Position numbers and translations under genes: made by a program | NCBI RefSeq assembly: GCF_002090115.1 | Contig: NZ_BBRK01000004.1 | Span: 62,001-126,000, forward strand | Direction of reading: 5' to 3' | DNA: 64,000 bases | DNA from: Demequina sp. NBRC 110054 | GTDB taxonomy: Bacteria > Actinomycetota > Actinomycetes > Actinomycetales > Demequinaceae | The notes under the pieces: model-generated | The model's database searches: none | What the model was told of the DNA's origin: nothing | Seen by the model: the letters and a program-made list of their open reading frames with translations, nothing else | Shown: positions 1-7,521 of the stretch, in pieces | Layout: each line of letters opens with the position of its first letter | Numbering within the stretch: position 1 is the stretch's first letter

Positions 1-1156
1 CGAGCGCACCGCGCACGGCGTGGAGCTCGTGCACGCCGACGAGCCGTTCAGCCTGCTCTACGCCCGCAACGGCCTCCAGTTCCTGCCGTTCAACACGCTC
101 TACCAGCTCGCGGTCGAGCGCGAGGCGGGCATGCTCGACGTCGCGGACCGCATGCTCCTGGTCCCCGACCTGATCGCCTGGTACCTCACGGGCGCGACCG
201 TCGCGGAGTCCACCAACGCGTCGACGACCGGACTGCTCGACGTGATCACCAAGGACTGGGACGGGGAGCTCATGGACAGGCTCCGCCTGCCGCGCGCGAT
301 CTTCCCTCGCCTCGTCCAGCCCGGGGAGACGATCGCCACCGTGCTTCCCCACGTCGTCGCCGCGACGGGGCTGGCAGAGACGACGCCCGTGGTCGCCGTC
401 GGATCCCACGACACGGCCTCGGCTGTGGTGGCCACCCCGATGACCGAGCCCGGAGGCGCGTACATCTCGTGCGGCACGTGGGGGCTCGTGGGCGTCGAGA
501 CCGAGACCCCGGTGCTCAGCACCGCGGCCCGCGAGGCGAACTTCACGAACGAGGGCGGCGTCGACGGCCGCACCCGCTTCCTGCACAACGTCATGGGACT
601 GTGGCTCCTCAACGAGACGGTGGCCGCATGGAGCCGCGAGGATGGCGCCCAGGTCGACCTGGTCGCGCTTCTCGGCGCGGCCGCCGAGGTCACCGGCGAG
701 ATCCCCGTGTTCGACGCGAACGACCCGCGCTTCTCCCCTCCCGGTGACATGTCGCCCCGGATCGCGGCCTACTGCGAGGAGCACGGGATGCGCGCGCCGC
801 AGACCCGGGCCGAGATCGCACGGTCGATCGTCGAGAGCCTCGCGACGGCCTTCGCGGAGGCCGTCCGCACCGCCTCGTCGCTCAGCGGCCAGGAGGTGCG
901 CCGGATCCACATGGTCGGCGGCGGGAGCCAGGGCGAGCTGCTGTGCCAGCGCACGGCGGACCTGTCGGGCATGCCCGTCGTCGCCGGCCCGATCGAGGCC
1001 ACGGCGATCGGCAACGTGCTCGTGCAGGCACGGGCGCTCGGTGCCGTCGGTGGCACGCTTGAGTCCATGAGAGACCTGGTGGCGCGCGCATTCTCGCCGC
1101 GCACCTACACCCCCCGCGCTCACGCCATGAGCGCCCCCGCATCCACACGAATCTGA
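1..1156 (+). CDS. rhaB: Rhamnulokinase, C-terminal part (5' end outside window)
   Basis: FGGY-family sugar kinase that phosphorylates L-rhamnulose at C1 with ATP, the second step of rhamnose breakdown in the cytoplasm. The frame is open to the left edge, so the GTG at 20 is internal. About 384 residues are visible against roughly 480-490 for the family, so about 100 N-terminal residues are missing. Seen: the [10 protein letters not shown] stretch typical of rhamnulokinases, the SHDTASAV and SCGTWGLVG segments, and the C-terminal [12 protein letters not shown] adenine-site loop. lldD follows 13 bp downstream on the same strand, so the two probably form one operon. The promoter and any isomerase gene would lie to the left. 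Confidence 0.93.
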   Translation, partial: ERTAHGVELVHADEPFSLLYARNGLQFLPFNTLYQLAVEREAGMLDVADRMLLVPDLIAWYLTGATVAESTNASTTGLLDVITKDWDGELMDRLRLPRAIFPRLVQPGETIATVLPHVVAATGLAETTPVVAVGSHDTASAVVATPMTEPGGAYISCGTWGLVGVETETPVLSTAAREANFTNEGGVDGRTRFLHNVMGLWLLNETVAAWSREDGAQVDLVALLGAAAEVTGEIPVFDANDPRFSPPGDMSPRIAAYCEEHGMRAPQTRAEIARSIVESLATAFAEAVRTASSLSGQEVRRIHMVGGGSQGELLCQRTADLSGMPVVAGPIEATAIGNVLVQARALGAVGGTLESMRDLVARAFSPRTYTPRAHAMSAPASTRI

Positions 1157-1169
1157 AGGGATCGATGAG

Positions 1170-2417
1170 ATGAAGATGTCCCGCCGCGTACCCCGGCCGG
1201 CGGACCTCGCGCCGCTGATGAGGTTCCGACGCTTCGAGCCCGACGCGCGCAAGCGCCGGCTGAGCAAGGCCCACAAGATCGCAGACCTTCGCGACATCGC
1301 GAAGCGACGCACCCCGAAGGGGGCGTTCGACTACACCGACGGCGCGGCCGAGCTCGAGCTGTCGCTGGCTCGCGCGAGGCAGGCCTTCGAGGACGTCGAG
1401 TTCCACCCGGCGATCCTGCGCGACGTGTCGCAGCTCGACACCTCCGTGGAGATCCTGGGCGGCAACTCGGCCCTGCCGTTCGGTATCGCGCCGACCGGCT
1501 TCACCCGGATGATGCATGCCGAGGGCGAGCGCGCGGGGGCCTCCGCCGCGGGGGCGGCGGGCATCCCGTTCTCGCTGTCGACGCTCGGCACCACCTCCCC
1601 CGAGGGCGTCGCCGAGGCGAACCCGCGCGGCCGCAACTGGTTCCAGCTGTACATGCAGAAGAACCGCGACGCCTCGATGGGGCTCGTCGAGCGGGCCGAG
1701 GCCGCGGGCTTCGACACGCTGCTGATCACGGTCGATGTGCCCGCGGCCGGCGCCCGCCTGCGGGACAGCTACAACGGCTTCTCGATCCCGCCGCAGCTCA
1801 CGCCCGGCACCGTGCTCAACGCGATCCCGCGGCCCGAGTGGTGGTGGAACTTCCTCACGACCGAGCCGCTGCAGTTCGCCTCTCTCAGCGAGTGGGACGG
1901 CACGATCGGCGAGCTCCTGGACTCACTGTTCGACCCGACCATGACGTTCGACGATCTCGAGTGGATCCGCGACCAGTGGAAGGGCAAGGTCGTCGTCAAG
2001 GGCATCCAGACGCTCGACGACGCGAAGCGCGTGGTCGACCACGGCGTGGACGGCATCGTCCTGTCGAACCATGGTGGGCGTCAGCTCGACCGCGCCCCCA
2101 TCCCCTTCCACCTGCTGCCGTCGGTGGCGGCGGAGCTCAAGGGGAAGACGGAGATCGTGCTCGACACGGGCATCATGTCCGGGGCCGACGTCGTGGCGGC
2201 GATCGCGGCGGGTGCGGACTTCACTCTCGTGGGCCGCGCGTACCTGTACGGACTCATGGCCGGCGGCCGCGAGGGCGTGGACAGGGCCATCGAGATCCTG
2301 CGCACCGAGATCGTGCGGACCATGAAGCTGCTGGGCGTCGCGAGCGTCGCCGAGCTGAACCCCGATCACGTGACGCAGCTGCAGCGTCTCACGCGGATCG
2401 CGCCGCCCGTGGACTGA
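1170..2417 (+). CDS. lldD: FMN-dependent alpha-hydroxy acid dehydrogenase, probable L-lactate dehydrogenase
   Basis: 415-residue TIM-barrel flavoenzyme of the LldD/glycolate oxidase family, oxidising L-2-hydroxy acids such as L-lactate to the 2-keto acid. Residues seen: catalytic base His301 with Arg304 in SNHGGRQLD, Lys277 in VVVKG, and the [11 protein letters not shown] phosphate-binding region near the C-terminus. The start at 1170 has GAAGGG 9 bases upstream; ATG 1176 is an alternative. It follows rhaB by 13 bp. Aldol cleavage of rhamnulose-1-phosphate gives L-lactaldehyde, which is oxidised to L-lactate, so a lactate dehydrogenase fits here (inference). Related 2-hydroxy acids such as glycolate or mandelate cannot be excluded as substrates. 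A weak GC palindrome at 2431-2444 follows the gene. Confidence 0.85.
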   Translation: MKMSRRVPRPADLAPLMRFRRFEPDARKRRLSKAHKIADLRDIAKRRTPKGAFDYTDGAAELELSLARARQAFEDVEFHPAILRDVSQLDTSVEILGGNSALPFGIAPTGFTRMMHAEGERAGASAAGAAGIPFSLSTLGTTSPEGVAEANPRGRNWFQLYMQKNRDASMGLVERAEAAGFDTLLITVDVPAAGARLRDSYNGFSIPPQLTPGTVLNAIPRPEWWWNFLTTEPLQFASLSEWDGTIGELLDSLFDPTMTFDDLEWIRDQWKGKVVVKGIQTLDDAKRVVDHGVDGIVLSNHGGRQLDRAPIPFHLLPSVAAELKGKTEIVLDTGIMSGADVVAAIAAGADFTLVGRAYLYGLMAGGREGVDRAIEILRTEIVRTMKLLGVASVAELNPDHVTQLQRLTRIAPPVD

Positions 2418-2447
2418 TATCCTCTCTTAGCCGCGCGTGCGCGGCGG

Positions 2448-2520
2448 GCCCCCGTAGCTCAGCGGATAGAGCGCCGGTTTCCGGTACCGAAGGTCGCAGG
2501 TTCGATTCCTGTCGGGGGCA
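2448..2520 (+). tRNA. tRNA-Arg (anticodon CCG)
   Basis: A 73-nt cloverleaf can be folded by hand: acceptor GCCCCCG paired with CGGGGGC, D arm GCTC/GAGC, anticodon loop TTCCGGT with anticodon CCG, T arm GCAGG/CCTGT with loop TTCGATT, and discriminator A. The CCA end is not encoded. The outermost anticodon-stem pair (C27-A43) is mismatched. It reads the CGG codon. The gene begins 30 bp after lldD, and a weak hairpin follows at 2555-2578. Confidence 0.95.
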
Positions 2521-2554
2521 CTTCGCGATATCTCGCGATGGCTCGCGCCACTGA

Positions 2555-2578
2555 GGACCCTGCTGAGAGGCGGGGTCC
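2555..2578 (+). terminator. Hairpin after tRNA-Arg
   Basis: Nine-base arms GGACCCTGC and GCGGGGTCC with one G-T wobble, followed by only two T residues. It lies 35 bp after the tRNA and is a plausible terminator for it. Confidence 0.4.
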
Positions 2579-2626
2579 TTGGCGTATCCGGGCTCGGCAC
2601 GCTTCGACGGTGAAGGACCAGGCCCA

Positions 2627-2638
2627 GGGACGATGCGG
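2627..2638 (+). repeat. Dispersed intergenic 12-mer GGGACGATGCGG, copy 1
   Basis: Exact copy of a word found six times in the intergenic DNA of this window. This copy lies between the tRNA gene and the 3' end of the DoxX gene. See the finding on this repeat for the full list, including the single exact copy inside a gene. Confidence 0.55.
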
Positions 2639-2674
2639 GGTCGGGTCCCCACGGGACCAGGCCCCCACGACGAA

Positions 2675-2702
2675 GGGCGGCTCTCCCGCAGGAGAGCCGC
2701 CC
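2675..2702. terminator. Perfect 12-bp hairpin at the 3' end of the DoxX gene
   Basis: Arms GGGCGGCTCTCC and GGAGAGCCGCCC around a CGCA loop, 17 bp past the DoxX stop codon. It probably terminates the minus-strand DoxX transcript and may also stop readthrough from the tRNA side. Confidence 0.75.
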
Positions 2703-2718
2703 CGAGTCGCCGCTGCGA

Positions 2719-3138
2719 TCAGCCGATCGCGAAGAGCGGACCGGTGATCGTGAGACCCATGTCCGCGCCGGTCGACGCGAAGAGCAGGAACAGCGCGAGC
2801 GCGCCGCCGATGAGGCCGATGTTCTTGTTGAACGAGACCTGCTCGGTCTGCTTCGCCTGCGCGTCGGACTCCTTCCAGTGCGCGTGCATGAAGAGGCTGA
2901 TCGGGATCAGCGTCGCGGCGACGAGGAGCGAGCCCAGGTCGCCGAACACGCCGAGCAGCACCATGAGCGCGCCGATGCCCATCGCGACGCCCGAGAGGAT
3001 GACGCCGGCCTTGCCGCCCGGGGCACCCTTGTAGGCCGCGTACTGAGCCATCGCGTCGGACTGCGTGAGGTGGCCGACGGCGGACAGCAGGAAGATGAGC
3101 GCGAACAGGATGCGCGCGACGAGGAAGACGATGTCCAT
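2719..3138 (-). CDS. DoxX-family integral membrane protein
   Basis: 139 residues with four hydrophobic segments: an N-terminal IVFLVARILFALIFLLSAVGH helix, two central helices around residues 45-80, and a C-terminal helix around 108-130. This is the usual DoxX size and layout. DoxX proteins are membrane proteins often tied to thiol or quinone redox stress; no enzymatic residues are evident here. The start at 3138 has AAGGA upstream. The promoter just upstream carries two palindromes, suggesting repression by a dedicated regulator that is not encoded next to it. A second, unrelated-looking DoxX protein lies at 34836. Confidence 0.85.
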   Translation of the reverse strand: MDIVFLVARILFALIFLLSAVGHLTQSDAMAQYAAYKGAPGGKAGVILSGVAMGIGALMVLLGVFGDLGSLLVAATLIPISLFMHAHWKESDAQAKQTEQVSFNKNIGLIGGALALFLLFASTGADMGLTITGPLFAIG

Positions 3139-3157
3139 GAGAGGGTTCCTTCAGTTA

Positions 3158-3212
3158 GTTGTAAGTACAACCACACTGTAGGGCCATTTACTTGCGTTTG
3201 CAACTAAGTTGC
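3158..3212 (-). promoter_or_regulatory. DoxX promoter with two operator-like palindromes
   Basis: Read on the minus strand, TTGCAA (3203-3198) and TACAGT (3180-3175) are separated by exactly 17 bp and match a housekeeping promoter at four of six positions each. The palindrome GCAACT-A-AGTTGC (3200-3212) overlaps the -35 box. A second palindrome, GTTGTA-AG-TACAAC (3158-3171), sits just downstream of the -10 box near the expected transcript start. The layout suits a repressor acting at both sites. Confidence 0.6.
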
Positions 3213-3283
3213 GCGGACGACCCCCCGAACGCCACACGAGGGGACCTCCTCGACGAAGTGAGGGCACCGCTCCCCCGCGGGAT

Positions 3284-3319
3284 CGCGGGGGCCCGGAGCG
3301 CGGCTCCGGGACCCCCGCG
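3284..3319 (-). terminator. 16-bp hairpin after the discoidin/beta-helix gene
   Basis: Arms CGCGGGGGCCCGGAGC (3284-3299) and GCTCCGGG-A-CCCCCGCG (3303-3319) with a GCG loop and a single bulged A. It starts 18 bp past the stop codon of the large minus-strand gene, so it is a likely terminator of the GH3/beta-helix unit. Confidence 0.75.
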
Positions 3320-3337
3320 AGCGCAGCTGAGCGTCGA

Positions 3338-6300
3338 CTAGGGCAGCACGAGCTTGCCGTTGCCACAGTGGATCCGCGCCGTCTGCAGCCGCACCTCGAC
3401 GGCGTCGTGACCGTCGTCGGGCGTCAGGACGACGGAGATCTCGCTCACCGGCCTGTTCTGCAGACCGGAGTCGAGCAGGAGCACCCGCGGCTCGCCAGCC
3501 ACGATCGCCGCGGTCTCCGCCTCGGGATACAGGCGGTCCGAGGAGACGGAGACCGCATACTCGGGAGCACCCTCGGTCGCTGAGAGCGCGACCTCGATCG
3601 CCGCCGTGCCCTCGTCCGAGCACATCGTCGTCACGGCGACGGTCACGCCGTCGAACTCCCGCGTCTCCCGGTACCAGTCGACGCCCGACTCGTTCACGAC
3701 GTCGCCCACGATCGCCGCCACCACCGTGCCGGACTCGCCCGTGTTGCCGGCCGAGTCGACCGCGCGGAAGTCGACATCGAGCATCCCGACCTCGTCGAGG
3801 GCCACCTCCTCTCCCTCGTACGCGGTCCAGGCGCCGCCCTCGACCCGGTACTCGATCTCACCGACACCGGAGCCGACATCGGTCGCGGCAAGCGAGAGCA
3901 GCACCGGCGAGGACGGCGTGCCCAGACCCGAGATCGGGTTGAGCACGGCGGTCGCGACGGGATCCTCGGCGTCGACGAGCAGCGCGACGCTCCCCGACGC
4001 CGGTGCGTAGACCCCGCCGTAGTGCACCACGCGGTAGTCGACCGTGTGCGCGCCGTGGTCGGAGATGACGAGCGGGGCGTCGTAGTCCGCCCACTCGCCG
4101 CCGTCGACCGAGGCCTGGAGAGTTCCCTCCCCGGAGACGAGCTCAAGCGTCACTGTGGCAGGGCCCGCGTACCAGCCGTCATCGGAGGGCTCCGACGCCG
4201 CCGTCACGGCCGCCTCGACCACGGGCTCCTCCGCGATGAACGAGTCGATCTTCGCCTGGAAGTTGATCCCGGTCCCGACCGTGTCGCCGACGCCGTTGAC
4301 GATCGCGTTCTGTCCGCCGAGCGAGCCGAGCGTGACCGTCGTGGCGTGGCGCACCTCGGTTCCTGGCGACACCTCCATGGCGTTCTCGATCTCGACCCAC
4401 TCGTCGTTGTGGATGAACACGTCGTAGATGCCGACGCCCGTCACGTAGTGGCCGGAAGCCTCGGACGTCACCTTGTACGAGGCATAGCCGTTGACGGTCC
4501 CGTCCTCGCTCAGATAGTCCGCCTGGGTCGGCGGGTCGTACGGGATCTCGCTCTGGTAGAAGTACGTGGCCCCGTCGTCACCGTTCCAGAGCGTCTGATA
4601 CTCCTGGTAGTGCTCCACGAAGAGGCCATAGACGGTGACCCTGTCGCCGTTCACCACGAGGCCGTTGGCGGCCGTATTGATGTCCCACCCGGTCGCATCC
4701 TTCTCCTGACCATGATCCGCGCGCCACAGCCAGAAGTGGTCGCCGATCACGTCGGAGCTGTTGATCTCCACCGAGACGTCGGCGCTGCCCGAGACAGCCC
4801 CGCCCACCCGGACGAAGACGTCGGCCAGCAGGATCGGGTCATCGGCATGCGTGGCGGATGCACCCTCCTCGCCCACCTGAAGCAGGTGATCCGAGCCGTC
4901 CTCGGTCGCATCGAAGAGGAGGCCCGCGATCGTCACGCCGTCGACATCTGCGACGTGCATCGCGTCGACCCCTCCGGTCGGACGGATCGTCGCCATGCCG
5001 AGCCCGAGCACGACCGTGTCGGCGCGGTCCACCTGGAGGGTCTCGTCGACCTCGTAGATTCCGGGCGTCAGCAGGAGGTTCTTGCCCGAGGCAAGCGCCG
5101 CGTTGAGCGAGTCCGCATCGTCCGCGTCCGCCTGGGCGACGTAGAAGTCATCGATCGAGATCGACTCACCCTCGCCCATGTCGTCCTCGTACCAGGACAC
5201 CCCGGTCGAGTCCTCGCGCACGCCCGGCACGAAGACCGCATAGTCGCCCGAGTCGTCGAGGTAGAGGAAGGGCTTCTCGCGGATGACGTCCGTCGTGTCC
5301 TCGACCGTGTACGGCGTTCCCGTGGTCCAGTCCTCGGGCTCGTCCGGCTCGCCCTCGTTCCCGACGAAGACGATGTTCCACACGCCGTCCGACCACCCGC
5401 CCTCGAACTCGTTGTTGCGCAGGAGGTACTGCTGCTGCGGGCCCGACTGCGTCGCGCCGGTCACGACGCTGTCCGCGAGGAAGCCGCCGCTCGCCGCCTT
5501 GTACTCGTGGAGCAGAAGAGTGCCGTTGACCCACAGGCGACGCGTAGGCGCGGCCTGCGACACGCCCCAGATCACCTGGTTCGCCTCGCTTCCGGTGTCG
5601 ATGCCGATGTTCTCGACCGACCGCCAGAAGTTGGTCAGGGAGTTCCACTGGTTCGGGCCGACGTAGATGCTCGGCACGGTCGTCTCCATCGGCGTCTCAC
5701 CGAGCCCGTACACGCTCGTGTAGTAGCCGACCTCGATGTCCGCGGTGTCGTACTCGCCAGGCTTGAAGGCGAACGCGACGCGCTCCTCGCTGAGCTCCGA
5801 CTCGAACGGCACGAGCTCGTCCGCGGCCTCGGCGATCACGGCGTCGACCTCCTCGGTCGCGTCGGTCTCGCTGAAGATGTGCATCGTGTCGCCGAAGAGC
5901 TCGGACTCGAGCGAGACGGGTTCGGAGGGCTCGAGGCTCTCGTTGGTGTCGCTCACGGCGACCACCTCGTAGTAGAACGAGTAGCGGTCCGCGTCGTCCA
6001 CGGCGTCGACGTACTCGGTCGCGGCGACCGTCCCGATCAGGGAGTAGTCGCTGTACAGGCCCGTGGAACGGTAGACCTCGTAGGCGGACGCCCCCTCGAT
6101 GGCCGTCCAGTCCAGCGCGAGCGTCCCGGACGCGTGCTCGAGGGACTCCACCTCGACGACCCCGAGAGGCGCCTGGTCGACCACCTTGAGGTCGACCTCC
6201 TCTGACCAGCCCGTCCAGGCACCGCTCACCGCGTAGGTGGTCCAGCCGAGCTGCTCCGCAGCCGGGATGGTCAGCAGCGCGTTGCCGAGGCTGTCCGCGA

Positions 6301-7387
6301 CTCCGTGCACGAGGGTCGCGCCGTCCTCCGACAGCGCCGCGACGGGCTCACCGGCAGCGAGGCCGGACACCGCGAGCGTGGTGCCGTCGCCGATCAGCGC
6401 CCAGCGCGGCGACAGCGACGCCGCGGGCTCCGCGTAGGACAGGTCGCCGAGGATGAGGTTCAGCTCGGCGACCGTCCACCAGTTGTCGGCGGTGCTCGTC
6501 TGCTCGATCCGCACGTAGCGCGCGGTGATCGGCTCGCACGAGATGAGGTCGTCGCAGAACGAGAGCCTGACGGAGCCGTCCACGACCGTGCCGTAGCTGT
6601 CGAAGTGCTCCTCCCAGGTCACCCCGTCGGTCGAGGTGCTGAAGAGGATCCCGTGCGCATAGTCCTCGGTGGCCGAGCCCGTCGCCATGTCGATGGCGTC
6701 GAAGGTCACCTGGGCCCCCGCGTCGATCTCGAGCCACTCGTCGCCCACCTGCGCCTTGCCCGTGGACCAGCCGGTGCCGAGGTCGTCATCGACCAGGTTC
6801 GCGAGGGGGAGCCACTCGTACGTGTCCGATGCGGCGATCGTCCAGGAGGAGCGGTCGAGCGCCGCCTCGGAGGAGGTGGAGACGAGGTTGAGCTCGTCGA
6901 TCACCCACCAGTTGTCCGCCGTACCCGTCTGCTCGATGCGGACGTATCGCGCCCAGCACGGGTCGGCGCTGTCGCACACCTCGGCGCGCACCGACCCGTC
7001 CGCGACCACGCCGTCGCCCGCCACGGGATCACTCCAGGTCACCCCGTCGAGCGAGTAGGCGATCTCATACGCTCGCGCGTAGTCGCTCACCGCCGCTCCG
7101 GTCGCCATGTCGACCGCGTGGAACGGTATCGCCGCCCCCGCGTCGATCTGGATCCACTCCCCTCCTGACTGGGCCTGACCGGTCGACCAGCCCGAGCCGA
7201 GCGCGCCGTCGATCATGTTGGCGATCGGCAGCCATTCGAAGGTCTCGGAGGCCGTGACCGTCCAGCCGGACCTGTCGACGAACGTCTCGTGGGTGGCGGT
7301 GTCGGCGACCGCGACCGCTGGCACGGACGCGAGCAGGGTGCCCGCGAGGGCGCCTGTGAGCAATGAGGCGACGCTGCCTCGTGTCAT
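3338..7387 (-). CDS. Large secreted discoidin-domain, right-handed beta-helix protein, probable glycan-active enzyme
   Basis: 1349 residues. Layout: Sec signal peptide (1-28, ending AVAVA), two F5/8-type discoidin (CBM32-like) domains at about 35-170 and 178-310 sharing WLP(I/L)AN, GWSTG and RYVRIEQT motifs, an Ig-like and an FN3-like segment (about 320-497), a parallel beta-helix region (about 500-1050), two Ig-like repeats (1066-1228) and a 121-residue C-terminal domain of unknown type. The beta-helix part carries LLLTPGIYEVDETLQV and FWLWRADHG (near 885). These are typical of actinobacterial proteins often mislabelled adenylyl cyclase, with no established activity known to me. It lies 134 bp downstream of the GH3 gene, with a partial terminator between. 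Binding and attack of an extracellular polysaccharide is inferred from the layout and context. Confidence 0.75.
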   Translation of the reverse strand: MTRGSVASLLTGALAGTLLASVPAVAVADTATHETFVDRSGWTVTASETFEWLPIANMIDGALGSGWSTGQAQSGGEWIQIDAGAAIPFHAVDMATGAAVSDYARAYEIAYSLDGVTWSDPVAGDGVVADGSVRAEVCDSADPCWARYVRIEQTGTADNWWVIDELNLVSTSSEAALDRSSWTIAASDTYEWLPLANLVDDDLGTGWSTGKAQVGDEWLEIDAGAQVTFDAIDMATGSATEDYAHGILFSTSTDGVTWEEHFDSYGTVVDGSVRLSFCDDLISCEPITARYVRIEQTSTADNWWTVAELNLILGDLSYAEPAASLSPRWALIGDGTTLAVSGLAAGEPVAALSEDGATLVHGVADSLGNALLTIPAAEQLGWTTYAVSGAWTGWSEEVDLKVVDQAPLGVVEVESLEHASGTLALDWTAIEGASAYEVYRSTGLYSDYSLIGTVAATEYVDAVDDADRYSFYYEVVAVSDTNESLEPSEPVSLESELFGDTMHIFSETDATEEVDAVIAEAADELVPFESELSEERVAFAFKPGEYDTADIEVGYYTSVYGLGETPMETTVPSIYVGPNQWNSLTNFWRSVENIGIDTGSEANQVIWGVSQAAPTRRLWVNGTLLLHEYKAASGGFLADSVVTGATQSGPQQQYLLRNNEFEGGWSDGVWNIVFVGNEGEPDEPEDWTTGTPYTVEDTTDVIREKPFLYLDDSGDYAVFVPGVREDSTGVSWYEDDMGEGESISIDDFYVAQADADDADSLNAALASGKNLLLTPGIYEVDETLQVDRADTVVLGLGMATIRPTGGVDAMHVADVDGVTIAGLLFDATEDGSDHLLQVGEEGASATHADDPILLADVFVRVGGAVSGSADVSVEINSSDVIGDHFWLWRADHGQEKDATGWDINTAANGLVVNGDRVTVYGLFVEHYQEYQTLWNGDDGATYFYQSEIPYDPPTQADYLSEDGTVNGYASYKVTSEASGHYVTGVGIYDVFIHNDEWVEIENAMEVSPGTEVRHATTVTLGSLGGQNAIVNGVGDTVGTGINFQAKIDSFIAEEPVVEAAVTAASEPSDDGWYAGPATVTLELVSGEGTLQASVDGGEWADYDAPLVISDHGAHTVDYRVVHYGGVYAPASGSVALLVDAEDPVATAVLNPISGLGTPSSPVLLSLAATDVGSGVGEIEYRVEGGAWTAYEGEEVALDEVGMLDVDFRAVDSAGNTGESGTVVAAIVGDVVNESGVDWYRETREFDGVTVAVTTMCSDEGTAAIEVALSATEGAPEYAVSVSSDRLYPEAETAAIVAGEPRVLLLDSGLQNRPVSEISVVLTPDDGHDAVEVRLQTARIHCGNGKLVLP

Positions 7388-7479
7388 GATCTTCTCCCTG
7401 TGTCGGCGGGCCGCCGATGGCGACGGCCCGTCAGCTCTGCTTCACACCCGCGCGACGCAGTCCCGCCGCGGGGTGCGCC

Positions 7480-7510
7480 GAGGGGCCCCGGGACGCTCCC
7501 GGGACCCCTC
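7480..7510 (-). terminator. Intercistronic hairpin between the GH3 and beta-helix genes
   Basis: Fourteen-base arms (7480-7493 and 7497-7510) with one C-A mismatch and a CGC loop, immediately after the GH3 stop codon. No T tract follows, so it may only attenuate transcription into the beta-helix gene or protect the upstream mRNA. Confidence 0.5.
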
Positions 7511-7521
7511 GGTCTCCTTCC

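Noticed and set aside
2448..2520. tRNA-Arg as integration site of a genomic island
   Set aside because: The rhamnose genes lie on both sides of the tRNA, there is no integrase, and I found no direct repeat of the tRNA 3' end elsewhere in the window.
4022..6205. 727-codon open frame antisense to the beta-helix protein gene
   Set aside because: Its composition (Arg, Val, Asp, Gly, Leu repeats) is what a GC-rich gene gives on the opposite strand. It has no domain, and the other strand encodes an obvious multidomain protein.
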